A stretch of DNA of 64,000 bases. Origin: Streptacidiphilus jeojiense (GTDB lineage Bacteria; Actinomycetota; Actinomycetes; Streptomycetales; Streptomycetaceae). The notes beneath the pieces are model-generated. The model had not been told where the DNA came from and did no database searches. It worked only from the letters and a program-made list of their open reading frames with translations. A program made the translations under genes and the position numbers. Positions within the stretch are counted from its first letter, which is position 1. Each line of letters starts with the position of its first letter. The DNA is taken from positions 1 to 64,000 of the forward strand of contig NZ_JOEH01000025.1 of the NCBI RefSeq assembly GCF_000719095.1, read 5' to 3'. Below, one piece after another: positions 28,270-37,165 of the stretch.

Positions 28270-30259
28270 TCAGCCTGTCTCGCCCGAGCGCGGGGTTGTG
28301 CACGCAAGGGCCTGTTCGACCAGGCCGCGCAGTTCCTGATCCTGGAGAACCATCGGGTATCCACCGTCCAAGGGGGATACCCGATTGATGGTCAGACGAC
28401 GGTCGGTCTGCTGAGCCGTCATCAGCGCGGCCCGGATCGCCGGGCTGAGCTCGCCCATGCGGATCAGGGCCCGGAGCGCGTCGCGGATGAACCCGAAGGC
28501 GCCACCACCGTCCGCAATCGGCAGCACGAACTCTTCCAGAACCTGCAGGCTCGGTTCGGTCCGGCCCGTGATCGACCACAGGGTGATCGCGGCAGTGAGC
28601 CGGAGCCATCGCGGACCGTGCTCCATGGCGAGCCGGACCCTGTCCGCGTAAGGTGCCGCGTCGCGGCCGAAGTCGGCCAGAGCGCCGATCGGCCCGTACT
28701 CGGGCTCCTCGGCCGCCAAAACCGCGTCTCCGAAAAACCGTAGTGCCGCCGCACGATCCCCGCTGATGCGCGCGGCAGCCGTGGCAATCGACCTGTGATT
28801 GGCCGGATGGTCCAGGACCCTGCAGGGTGCGCAGGGCCGGTGCAGCTGAGGCAGCCGCCGGGCCCATCGCTCCCAAGATCCCGGCCACTCTGAGCGAGGT
28901 CCGGGTGTCGGCCAGCAAGGGCAGCAGTTCGGGCAAGGCCGGCAACGCCGCCTGGCCCCACGCCTCCAGGGCTGCGAGGGAGCAGGAGGGCAGGCCGCCT
29001 CGAGGCCAGTCCTGCCGCATCATTTCCCGCAGCGCAGGCAGCAGAACGTCCACGTGCTCGCGGAGTGGGATCAGTACGTCGGCGATCTCCGGCCGTCTCG
29101 GTTCACCAGTGGCGTAGCTGCGGAATTGCTCCTCCCCTTGCGCACGGAGTTGCTCCATCAGACCAGGCAGGGCGCGCGGGTCACCTATCCGGGTCAGGGC
29201 CCAGCGGGCGAATTCGCTAACCGTTCCGTCGAGGTACTCGTCGGCCCCGTCGTCGTCGAGCAGTTCGGCGAGCCGGTCGGCGTACGGGGTGGCCGCCGGG
29301 CCCAGTACCGCCAGAATGTTCGCGGCCCGCAGCCGGACCGCGCCGTCCGCACAGTTCAGCAGGCCGCCGGCCAGCGGCAGCAGGGCAGCCTCCGCCGAAC
29401 GCCGCTCGGTCAACAGCCGCCATCCGAGATCCAGTGCCGCCTGGCACAGCTCGACGTCCCCCAGCCGGCCCCCCGTCTCCAACAACCGGACAGCGAAGGA
29501 CAGTTCAGCGTCGGGATCGTGAGCGAGCAGTCGGGCGGTGCACCAGACCAGGTCCTCGCGGGTCCAGGGACCCTCGACGGCAGGGGTGTACCAGACCTCT
29601 TCGAAGCGCGGTCGCAGCGCGCGATCGGTGAACACCTCGATCAGCCGGTCCAGCTGACGGACCGGCAGATCCCGGTCGACGGCCGCGGAGGCGTGCACGC
29701 CCGCGACCCACCACACCGGATCGTCCCCGCCCAGCACCTGTGCCAGCGCCGCCCTCGCCTGGTGGACGGCGACGCCGCCACCCCATTCCGTCCCGCCAAG
29801 GGCAAGCAGCAGCGGGAGACGGACCGTCGGGTCGGTCTCCACCCGCCACCGCTCCAGCAGCCGGACGATCCCGGCGCCCAGAGGTAGCGCCGCGCGCCGC
29901 ACCGCTGGGTCCGGATCCGCCAGCAGCGCCCACGCTCGCGTCCAGTCCTCGTCAGCCAAAGCCGGTGCCCGCATCGCCACCAGCAACTCGACCAGGGCGA
30001 CCCGGGCGCCCATGGCCGGGTCGGCAGCGAGGGCGACCACGAACGGCAGGGCAGCTGCCGCCGCGGACGGCGGCCGCTCCTCGTTCCTCGGGACCAGGGA
30101 GGAATGAAGCGGATAGCAGTGCTCCTCCGTTGCCGCCGTACCCGCCAGTGCGAGCAGCCGAAGCGCCCGCGGCACCGCGTCGGCCGTTTCGCGCGGATGT
30201 GCCGTCTCCAGTTCGTGCCACGCCACAGAATCCAGCCCGTCCAACGGCCTTCCCGTCAC
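28270..30259 (-). pseudogene. HEAT-repeat protein gene interrupted by a frameshift
   Basis: A soluble alpha-helical repeat protein of about 660 residues once a one-base shift near 28817-28825 is corrected. From GTG 30259 the first frame gives about 480 residues of HEAT-like helices (ADPDPAVRRAALPLGAGIVR, DGAVRLRAANILAVLGPAAT, LAALEAWGQAALPALPELLP) up to APALRTLQG. After the shift, a second frame continues with VLDHPANHRSIATAAARISG and GDAVLAAEEPEYGPIGALAD to a TGA at 28270. The uninterrupted frame carries on into low-quality sequence, so the shift is clear. HEAT repeats bind partner proteins or nucleic acid; the partner is unknown. It could be a true mutation or an assembly error. Confidence 0.75.
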
Positions 30260-30607
30260 CGGAACCCCGTCCTGTCCACCATGTCGTGCAGTCCCCCTCC
30301 GGCTCGACCGTCATGGTCCAGGAAACCCGCCGTCCTGTCGCGCGAATTCGTGTGCCGCATTGGCCGTCGCTGTGCTCCTGTTCCCGCAGCACGGGCTGAT
30401 CCACGGTTTCGCTGTAGCCGCTCCCCCGCTCTCTCCCTGGAGGCTTCCCTGTGGACCAGCAGAGCGGTCCTTCGGCCGTGGGGTGTCAGGAGCCCCGGGC
30501 CGGGGACTGTCCTGTTCACCGCCGGCGCGCGTCTGGAGGACGCGGACTACAGCCGGACCCTAACCCGCAGGGCGTGGCGAGGGCCCCGTGTGAACGTCCA
30601 CGCGCAG
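30260..30607. other. intergenic region, nothing recognisable
   Basis: 348 bases between the lipoprotein gene and the HEAT-repeat gene, both on the minus strand. Frames here are open but their composition is not convincing, and I see no clear hairpin or operator. Confidence 0.45.
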
Positions 30608-31750
30608 TCAGCCGGCTCGTTCGTCCGCGGGTACCAGTCTGCTTCGATGCGGTTCCGCACTCGCGTGCCTGCGAAACCCCAGCAGCCAGCTTCCGGCCAG
30701 ACCGCACCCGGCCAGCGTCAGGGCCAGCGCGCAGGCCCGTAGGTAGCTGTCGGGGTAGCCCACGGTCCACCCGAGGAACGGGAGCAGGGTCAGCAGGCCG
30801 GTGCCCGATGCGGCGCCCAACAGTGCCGCCGTCTCTCGCCGGTTGGCCGGCCATGTCCTGCGCACCAGAACGAGGGCCGCCAGAACGCAGCACGTCACCA
30901 GCGACAGGACGGCCACGGTTCCCGTTCCTGGCTCCCCGTAGAAGCCGCCGACGAAGTCGAGGCCGACCGTCCACCCAAGGCCGAGCAGAATCCGGATGCC
31001 CTCCTCACGCAGCACCGCACGTCGGGCACAGCCGACCTGATGGGCCAGCCGGACCGCGCCGATGGCCAGCAGGAGGGCCAGCCCGGCGATACTCAGAGCC
31101 AGCAGGTACTCCTTGACGATGCCTTGGCCCAGTCCGGTGTCAGGTACCGCGACCGTGGGGTCGCCCGGTTCGGCGGCCAGGCCGACCCGTGCCCAGCGCC
31201 CGTCCGGGCGGCGTACGACCAGGCCGTCGTTCTGGTCCGCGACGATCACCGTGTAGCCCGCGGTGAGCGGCAGGACCACGACCGAGGTCGACTCCAGTCG
31301 CAACGCAGCCCCGGTGCTGTCCGCGGCGTAGCCGCCGCTGCGGCGCAGGTACAAGCTGCGACCGGCCGTCAGTTCCCAGACCGTCGACCAGTGCAGGCCG
31401 CCGTCGGTGCTCTCCTGGACCCGGGCATGCCCCACGGCCACCCGGTAGCAGTGATCCGGCTTCCCCGGCACGCACGCCTCGGTCTGCAGGTGCAGCCCCG
31501 GCACCGCGGCCGGGGAAGCGACCGGTGCGGCTGGCAGCATGCGCCAGGTCACACCGTCCGTGGTGGTGAACATCCGTCCCAGGTAGCCGGTTCCGGCGCC
31601 ACCGAACTGGACGACCACCACGCCGTCCTGTGTCCTGCCCACCGCCGCGTCGTTGAAGGGTCGCCAGTAGCCGCACCCCGTGAGCGCGGTCAGCACCATC
31701 AGTGCGACCAGCACAGCGGCCGCACCACGCCGTCCTGTCCCCCGTGACAT
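30608..31750 (-). CDS. lipoprotein with BNR-like repeats and a C-terminal membrane domain
   Basis: A 380-residue protein. A lipoprotein signal ends in the lipobox LTALTGC (residues ~18-24). The extracellular part (~25-215) contains two Asp-box-like BNR repeats (TTTDGVTWRM and STDGGLHWST), as in sialidase-like beta-propellers, though too few for a full propeller. Five or six helices follow (~230-370). BNR modules and a polytopic domain in one lipoprotein is an unusual arrangement. The ATG at 31750 fits the signal peptide; an alternative ATG lies 24 bases upstream. It is divergent from the SDR gene at 31966. Confidence 0.65.
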   Translation of the reverse strand: MSRGTGRRGAAAVLVALMVLTALTGCGYWRPFNDAAVGRTQDGVVVVQFGGAGTGYLGRMFTTTDGVTWRMLPAAPVASPAAVPGLHLQTEACVPGKPDHCYRVAVGHARVQESTDGGLHWSTVWELTAGRSLYLRRSGGYAADSTGAALRLESTSVVVLPLTAGYTVIVADQNDGLVVRRPDGRWARVGLAAEPGDPTVAVPDTGLGQGIVKEYLLALSIAGLALLLAIGAVRLAHQVGCARRAVLREEGIRILLGLGWTVGLDFVGGFYGEPGTGTVAVLSLVTCCVLAALVLVRRTWPANRRETAALLGAASGTGLLTLLPFLGWTVGYPDSYLRACALALTLAGCGLAGSWLLGFRRHASAEPHRSRLVPADERAG

Positions 31751-31965
31751 GAGCCAAGTCTCGACGGCCCACATCACGCCGACGACGCGGCACGGTTCCG
31801 AACGAGTGTGGCTTGCGGTGGGCTTGATCCGGCAGCGAGTGGCCGGGGCGCATGACCGCTGAACCGCCGGTACCCCGAGCGCGGGCTCATGCGCCTGGAC
31901 GGAACGCGGGCGCCACGCGACCATCTGAGGCACCATCGCGACCGTCTCCGGAAGGCAGTGCCTCC

Positions 31966-32718
31966 ATGACCTCACTCCACCTTCAGGGGCGTACCGCTCT
32001 GGTCACCGGCGGAACCCGGGGCATCGGCCGGGCCACCGCGCACCGGCTCGCGCAGGCAGGTGCGACGGTGCTGTTGACCGGACGCTCGGAGCAGCACGCC
32101 AAGGCCGCCGCGGAGGAGGTACAGGCGCGGCACGGCACCACGGCCATCGGGCTGTCGCTGGAGATGACCGACCCGGCCGGCATCGAGGCGCTGATGGCAC
32201 GGATCGCCGAGGAGCACCCCGAACTGGACATCCTGGTCGCCAACGCCGGAGTGATGGGCGTCGGCGCTCTCGGCTCCATTCCGGCCCCCGAGGTGCGGAG
32301 CGTCGTCGAGGTCAACGTGCTCGGGACCTTCGCGGTGCTCCAGGGCGCGGCGCGGATCATGGCTCCGCGCGGACGCGGCTCGATCGTGCTGCTCACGTCG
32401 CTGGTGGCCGCCCTGGGCGTACCGGGCATGGCTTCCTACGCCGCCGCCAAGGGAGCCATCGCGGCATTGACCCTCAGCGCCGCCCAGGAACTGGGCCCGC
32501 AGGGCATCAGGGTCAACGCCGTCGCGCCCGGAACGATCGAGACCGACATGCTGGCCCCGTATCCCCGCGCCGTCCTGGACCAGACCGCGGCCCGCACCCC
32601 GCTGGGAAGGCTGGGCACCGCCGAGGACGTCGCCGGGGCCGTGGCCTTCCTGGCCGGCGACGACGCCTCCTTCATCACCGGCCACATCCTGGCCGTCGAC
32701 GGCGGTCTGCAGCCCTGA
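31966..32718 (+). CDS. short-chain dehydrogenase/reductase (SDR)
   Basis: A 250-residue classical SDR oxidoreductase. The cofactor motif TGGTRGIG lies at residues ~13-20, the structural NAG at LVANAGVM (~90), the catalytic Ser in VLLTSLVA and the catalytic Tyr/Lys in SYAAAKGA (~155-162). The C-terminus (FITGHILAVDGGLQP) is typical of the group. An Arg following the Gly-rich motif suggests NADPH preference. The ATG at 31966 is preceded by GGAAGG. It is divergent from the BNR lipoprotein; its substrate is unknown. Confidence 0.93.
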   Translation: MTSLHLQGRTALVTGGTRGIGRATAHRLAQAGATVLLTGRSEQHAKAAAEEVQARHGTTAIGLSLEMTDPAGIEALMARIAEEHPELDILVANAGVMGVGALGSIPAPEVRSVVEVNVLGTFAVLQGAARIMAPRGRGSIVLLTSLVAALGVPGMASYAAAKGAIAALTLSAAQELGPQGIRVNAVAPGTIETDMLAPYPRAVLDQTAARTPLGRLGTAEDVAGAVAFLAGDDASFITGHILAVDGGLQP

Positions 32719-32736
32719 GGGGACCCCATGCCCGGC

Positions 32737-32947
32737 TCAGTCCACCAGGTCCGACCAGGTGTTCAGGTTCCCGTCGTCGACAACCAGCTCGTGGTAGCCG
32801 AACCGTTCGCCGAGCGTCAGGAAGCGCTGGTACCGGACCTCGCTGATGGGCATGAAGTACGCCTTCAACGCCCTCCTTGGTGAGCCCGGACAGGCCGAAG
32901 TCCTCGTCGAAGGCGTCGAGGTCGAAGGCGTCGTGCGGATCGGTCAT
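32737..32947 (-). pseudogene. frameshifted small acidic protein gene
   Basis: From ATG 32947 the first frame gives an acidic N-terminus (TDPHDAFDLDAFDEDFG, then LSGLTKEG). A one-base shift near 32866-32872 moves into a frame that reads LKAYFMPISEVRYQRFLTLG and GERFGYHELVVDDGNLNTWS before TGA at 32737. The corrected product is about 70 residues. Both halves look protein-like while the unshifted continuation is Arg-rich noise. I do not recognise the family. It lies 61 bp downstream of a second hypothetical gene on the same strand. Confidence 0.45.
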
Positions 32948-33008
32948 GGTGGTGTACCTGAGTAATGTCAGGCCGGAACTGGCCAGCCAAGCCGCTGAGG
33001 GAGTCCTG

Positions 33009-33383
33009 CTACCGCTTGGGGGCAGGCTCCGCCGCTCGGACTCCTGCGGACTCCTGCTCGGCGAGCCGGATGGCTATTGTGGCCAGTTGCTTGACCCGAT
33101 CGGCGAATTGGCCGTCGTTACGACGGTGCGGCATGGGATAGAGATTGGTGTCGACGGCCAAGGTCAGCTCGTTCCGGAGCGCCCTCATCACTTCCGCCCT
33201 CGACGAGGGGGGAAGGCTTGCCACGAACAGGTATCCGGAGGCCGCGTCGCGGCGCATCTGCTCACTGACAGCAGGATCGGTCACCCTCGAACGCAGGAAG
33301 CCCACGGTCCAATCGAAGAGACCGGACGTTGCGAACCAGTCACAGCTGGGATCGTCGTCGGCCAGGCTGATGAGCTTGGTCAC
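33009..33383 (-). CDS. hypothetical protein
   Basis: A 124-residue soluble, helix-rich protein with no recognised motif. Its sequence starts MTKLISLADDDPSCDWFATS and contains FDWTVGFLRSRVTD and FADRVKQLATIAIRLAEQE. The next gene on the strand is the frameshifted acidic small protein 61 bases away, and both may belong to one transcript. The coding frame has typical high third-position GC, which supports it. Confidence 0.6.
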   Translation of the reverse strand: MTKLISLADDDPSCDWFATSGLFDWTVGFLRSRVTDPAVSEQMRRDAASGYLFVASLPPSSRAEVMRALRNELTLAVDTNLYPMPHRRNDGQFADRVKQLATIAIRLAEQESAGVRAAEPAPKR

Positions 33384-33646
33384 TGTGCCTCCCCGCTCTC
33401 ACACGACAGGTGCCGATGCGCGCCCCGATCCCGGCCACACGGTCCCACATACCTCAGAAGTCCCCCACTCATTTTGTGCGCTCGGCGGTCTGCACGACGT
33501 GCATAGCGACCTGTCGGGCGGCGACGGCTCTGGCGGGCGGCCCGGCTGTCGCTCGGTGAGTCAGCTCCTTGGTGGTACTGGTTTCACCATCGGACCGGGT
33601 CCTGGGCGCATGGCACGCACGGGGTGTGGTGTTCTAGGTTCGAGCT

Positions 33647-34891
33647 GTGATGATTCCTCCCGGGCTGCGGCGCTCGGTCCTGCGGGCGCGGCGGGACGCC
33701 GGCTTCCTGGCTGCCGGTGTGCTGCCGCACCTGGGCCTGGTACCGGTGTGGAGCTGGGGCCTGACGATCACTGCTGAGACCGGGAACTGGCCGCTCACGC
33801 TGCCCGTCTCGGTCGCCCTGATCCTGCTCGGTGTGCCGGTGCTGACGGCGGTTCAGCGGGCCCGGCACCGGGCGCTGCTCGGCGTGTTCCTGCCCCGGCC
33901 GACGCCCGCGCCGGAGCAGCGGTGGTCGTGGGCGGCGGCCGCCCGTTGGCTACGCGCGCCGCGCACCTGGGGGCAGCTCGGCTACCACCTCCTGCTGGGC
34001 CCGGTCCTGGCAGTGCCGGAACTGCTGGTGCTCATGGCGCTGCCGGTGGGCCTGGCGGGCGCCACCTGCTCCGCCTGGGCGTGGGGGCTGCCGGTGGACG
34101 TGCGCGAGGGGTGGTTCGGCGCCACGCAACTGCCGTGCTACACGCTGGGCGGACTCGTCCTGCTCTGTGCCGTGCCGTGGGCGGCGGGGGTGGTGGCCCG
34201 CGCCGAGTCGCGTGTGGCGACGGCTCTGCTCGGGCCCAGCCCGACCCAGCAACTCCGCGAGCGGGTCGACGAGTTGGACCAGAGCCGGACCGGTCTGATC
34301 GAAGCGGTCGACGCCGAGCGCCGCCGCATTGAGCGCGATCTGCACGACGGCACCCAGCAGCGGTTGGTCTCGCTGGCGGTCAACCTGGGCCTGGCGATGG
34401 CCACCCAGCCCGATCTGCCGGCCGGAGCCCGCGAGGCGCTCGCCGGGGCGCACCGGGAGGCCAAGCAGGCGATCGAGGAACTCAACGACCTGGTAAGGGG
34501 CCTGCATCCGGCCGTGCTCGAGGACCGCGGCCTGGACGCGGCGCTGTCCGGCCTGGCCGCCCGGGCGCCCCTACCGGTACGCCTGCGGGTCGACCTGGGG
34601 CAGCGGGCGGCGCCCGTGGTGGAGTCGGTCGCGTACTTCGTGGTCTCCGAGGCGCTGACCAACGTGACCAAGCACGCCCGCGCGACGCGTGCCGAGGTGA
34701 CCGTTCGGCGGGTCGGTAAGGTGCTGCGGGTGAACATCACCGACGACGGGCTGGGCGGGGCCGACGCCCGCGCCGGCACGGGACTGAGCGGGCTGGCGAA
34801 GCGGGTCGGCTCCATCGACGGCACCCTGAAGGTCAGCAGTCCCGTCGGCGGACCGACCACAGTGGCGGCGGAGTTGCCGTGCGAGCGGTGA
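33647..34891 (+). CDS. sensor histidine kinase, NarL-partner type (HisKA_3)
   Basis: A 414-residue membrane kinase. The N-terminal ~190 residues hold four predicted helices and a sensor-like domain. The dimerisation segment ERRRIERDLHDGTQQRLVSLA (~222-242) carries the phosphoacceptor His, and the ATPase domain shows EALTNVTKHA and a DDGLGGADA/GTGLSGLAKRV nucleotide site. GTG 33647 or the ATG three bases later can serve as start. The stop overlaps the partner response regulator by 13 bases, so the two proteins are coupled. The signal is unknown; no transporter is adjacent. Confidence 0.93.
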   Translation: MMIPPGLRRSVLRARRDAGFLAAGVLPHLGLVPVWSWGLTITAETGNWPLTLPVSVALILLGVPVLTAVQRARHRALLGVFLPRPTPAPEQRWSWAAAARWLRAPRTWGQLGYHLLLGPVLAVPELLVLMALPVGLAGATCSAWAWGLPVDVREGWFGATQLPCYTLGGLVLLCAVPWAAGVVARAESRVATALLGPSPTQQLRERVDELDQSRTGLIEAVDAERRRIERDLHDGTQQRLVSLAVNLGLAMATQPDLPAGAREALAGAHREAKQAIEELNDLVRGLHPAVLEDRGLDAALSGLAARAPLPVRLRVDLGQRAAPVVESVAYFVVSEALTNVTKHARATRAEVTVRRVGKVLRVNITDDGLGGADARAGTGLSGLAKRVGSIDGTLKVSSPVGGPTTVAAELPCER

Positions 34892-35529
34892 TCGCCGAGG
34901 ACTCGGTGCTGCTGCGGGTCGGCCTGGTCAAGGTGCTGGAGATGGGCGGGTTCCAAGTCACCACCGAGGTCGGGGACGGCGAGGCGCTGTTGGCGGCGGT
35001 GGCGGAGCATCGGCCCGAACTCGCCTTGGTCGACGTCCGGATGCCGCCGGGCTTCACCGACGAGGGGGTGCGCGCCGCCGTGGAGATCCGTCGGCGTTGG
35101 CCGGGGACGGCGGTGGTGCTGCTGTCGCAGTACGTGGAGGAGCGGTACGCGGCCGAGCTGCTCTCCACCGACGCCGGCGGCGTCGGCTACCTGCTCAAGC
35201 AACGCGTCGCCGACGTCGCGGAGTTCGTGGCGGCGGTGCGGCGGGTGGCGGAGGGCGGCACGGCACTGGATCCGCAGGTTGTCTCACAGCTCCTGCTACG
35301 CCGCGACCTGGACCCGCTGGAACGGCTCACCCCGCGCGAACGCGACGTCCTCGGCGCCATGGCCGAGGGCCGCTCCAACGCCGGCATCGCGCAGGCTCTG
35401 GTGGTCAGCGAGAGCGCGGTGGCCAAGCACATCAACAACATCTTCGCCAAACTCGACCTCCCCACCGCCGACGCGGACCACCGCCGCGTCCTCGCAGTGC
35501 TGAGATTCCTGGCAGCCTCAGCAACATGA
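34879..35529 (+). CDS. NarL/LuxR-type response regulator
   Basis: A 216-residue regulator. The receiver domain (residues 1-120) has the acidic pair in IAEDSVLL, the phosphoacceptor Asp in LALVDVRMPP (~residue 54) and the conserved Lys in YLLKQRV. The C-terminal LuxR-type HTH (~150-205) reads LTPRERDVLGAMAEGRSN followed by SAVAKHINNIFAKLDL. The GTG start overlaps the kinase gene by 13 bases. It probably regulates its own operon and unlinked genes. Confidence 0.95.
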   Translation: MRAVIAEDSVLLRVGLVKVLEMGGFQVTTEVGDGEALLAAVAEHRPELALVDVRMPPGFTDEGVRAAVEIRRRWPGTAVVLLSQYVEERYAAELLSTDAGGVGYLLKQRVADVAEFVAAVRRVAEGGTALDPQVVSQLLLRRDLDPLERLTPRERDVLGAMAEGRSNAGIAQALVVSESAVAKHINNIFAKLDLPTADADHRRVLAVLRFLAASAT

Positions 35530-35538
35530 CCGACCGCC

Positions 35539-35573
35539 CCCGGGCCTGACGGGCGTTGTCTGATCGGCCCGGG
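35539..35573 (+). terminator. possible terminator of the two-component operon
   Basis: CCCGGGCC (35539-35546) can pair with GGCCCGGG (35566-35573) across a 19-base loop, ten bases after the response regulator stop. The long loop makes this only a candidate. Confidence 0.35.
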
Positions 35574-35786
35574 CCGGCCTGCTCTGTACTTGTTGACAAG
35601 GCAGCAGCCCTCACAGCCGGGCCGCTTCACGGCTCGGCTCCTGCGTTCTGAGGGGTCGTGTGCTCCTTGCTGAATCCGTGTGCGGACCCGGGCAGCGAAC
35701 TACCTATGCGTGACGGATTCCCCGTCAGGCCACGCTGCCTAGGTTGGTCCCGTCAGCAAGTTCAACCACCAGTCGGGAGAGTTCAC

Positions 35787-36110
35787 ATGACCGCCTACGC
35801 CATCATGCACGTCCGCTCGGTCCGTCCCAGCCCGCAGATCGCCGAGTACCTGCAGCGCATCGACGCGACCCTCGACCCGTTCCAGGGGCGGTTCCGCGCC
35901 CACGGGGACGACTTCGAGGTCCTCGAGGGCAGTTGGGGGCCCGCCGTGATCGTCCTCGAGTTCCCCGACCGGGACCACGCCCGCAGCTGGTACTCCTCCC
36001 CGGCTTACCGGGCGATCGCGAAGCTGCGCACCGACAACATCGACGGCGACATCATCCTGGTCAACGGAGTGCCGCAGGGATACCGCGGAGCGGACTCGCT
36101 GAACCACTGA
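35787..36110 (+). CDS. DUF1330 protein
   Basis: A 107-residue dimeric alpha/beta-barrel (ferredoxin-like) protein of the DUF1330 family. The conserved segment FEVLEGSWGPAVIVLEFPDR followed by HARSWYSSPAYRAIAKLRTD is diagnostic. Family members are small, cytoplasmic and of unknown function, and often accompany oxidoreductases or hydrolases. The ATG at 35787 follows GGGAGA (35775-35780). It is convergent with an alpha/beta hydrolase across a strong terminator. Confidence 0.9.
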   Translation: MTAYAIMHVRSVRPSPQIAEYLQRIDATLDPFQGRFRAHGDDFEVLEGSWGPAVIVLEFPDRDHARSWYSSPAYRAIAKLRTDNIDGDIILVNGVPQGYRGADSLNH

Positions 36111-36183
36111 CGCCACTCGCGTCTGCGAGGTCTGCCGTGGCCGGCTATGTGATCTCCCTTCTGCCGATCAGGCCCTCCGACTG

Positions 36184-36214
36184 CGTACTCAGGGCCGAGC
36201 GGGCCCTGAGTACG
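36184..36214. terminator. bidirectional terminator hairpin
   Basis: CGTACTCAGGGCC (36184-36196) and GGCCCTGAGTACG (36202-36214) form a perfect 13-bp stem with a five-base loop, between the convergent DUF1330 and hydrolase genes. Confidence 0.8.
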
Positions 36215-36262
36215 GTGTCCTCTGCTGGCGAGAGGGGTGACCCCTTGGTCGGGGCGCTGGGG

Positions 36263-37000
36263 TCAGCTGACGCTCTTGAGGGCCTTCAGGATGACCTGGG
36301 TGACTGCGTCGGGCTGCGAGATCATGATGACGTGCGACCCCTCGATCTCGGTGATGTCGGCCCCGGCGCGCTGGGCCATCTCGCGTACGACGTCACTGCC
36401 CGCCGCGGTGTCGGCGGTGCCGACCGCCGCCCAGGCCGGCAGGTCCTTCCAGGCAGCCGGGCCGCTCTTCTCGGCGAACGCGCCGGCCGCGATCGGCCGC
36501 TGCGAGAGGGCGTAGACGTCGGACTGCAGCTGGGGCAGGTCCGCGGTGAAGACCGCGCGGAACTTCGCGGGGTCGATCCGGACCTCGGTCGCGGTGTCGG
36601 ATCCGTTGTCGGTCGGGAACTGGTACTCCTGGAGTGCGGTGGTGAGCACGCTGTCGGTGGACCGGGCCACGATGTCGCCCAGGACCTCGCCCTCGTCCGG
36701 GGCGAAGGCGGCGACGTAGACCAGGCCGACGACGTTGCTGGTGTGCGGGACGGCGTTGGTGATGATGGCGCCGCCGTAGGAGTGCCCGACTGCAAGGACC
36801 GGGCCGGGGATCTGGTTGATCAGGCTCGCGACGTAGGCCGCGTCGTGGCTGATTCCGCGCAGGGGGTTCACGACCGCGACCACGGGGACGCCGGCCGAAA
36901 TCAGTCGCTCGGTGACGAAGGCCCAGCTGCCGGCGTCGGCGAAGGCGCCGTGGACAAGGACGACGGTGGGGCTGGTCGGGCTGATCGTTGTATCGGTCAT
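36263..37000 (-). CDS. alpha/beta hydrolase
   Basis: A 245-residue hydrolase of the alpha/beta fold. The oxyanion segment LVHGAFADAGSW (residues ~15-26), the nucleophile elbow VGHSYGG (Ser ~73) and the C-terminal catalytic His in IEGSHVIMISQP are all visible. This motif set resembles the esterase or haloalkane-type hydrolases found in many actinomycetes; the substrate cannot be stated. There is no signal peptide, so it is cytoplasmic. Downstream of the divergent AraC pair, it may be one of their targets (inference). Confidence 0.9.
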   Translation of the reverse strand: MTDTTISPTSPTVVLVHGAFADAGSWAFVTERLISAGVPVVAVVNPLRGISHDAAYVASLINQIPGPVLAVGHSYGGAIITNAVPHTSNVVGLVYVAAFAPDEGEVLGDIVARSTDSVLTTALQEYQFPTDNGSDTATEVRIDPAKFRAVFTADLPQLQSDVYALSQRPIAAGAFAEKSGPAAWKDLPAWAAVGTADTAAGSDVVREMAQRAGADITEIEGSHVIMISQPDAVTQVILKALKSVS

Positions 37001-37165
37001 CGCGGTCTCCTGGTGCTGTCGAATCGTCAGGCCTGTGGGGTGTGAGGTGGAGCAGCGGCTCTGACGCTAGGACGCCGCGGAATCGGCTGCCACCGGCGTG
37101 CACGCTCAGCACAGAAGTGTGCGCTTCCCTTCAACTGGGCGCTGACGAAGACAGCTGACGCCGGG

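Noticed and set aside
32675..32947. Possible RiPP precursor from the acidic N-terminus (FDLDAFDEDFG)
   Set aside because: The leader-like start is suggestive, but the corrected C-terminus has no Cys, Ser/Thr-rich core or export motif, and no maturase is adjacent. A frameshifted ordinary small protein fits better.
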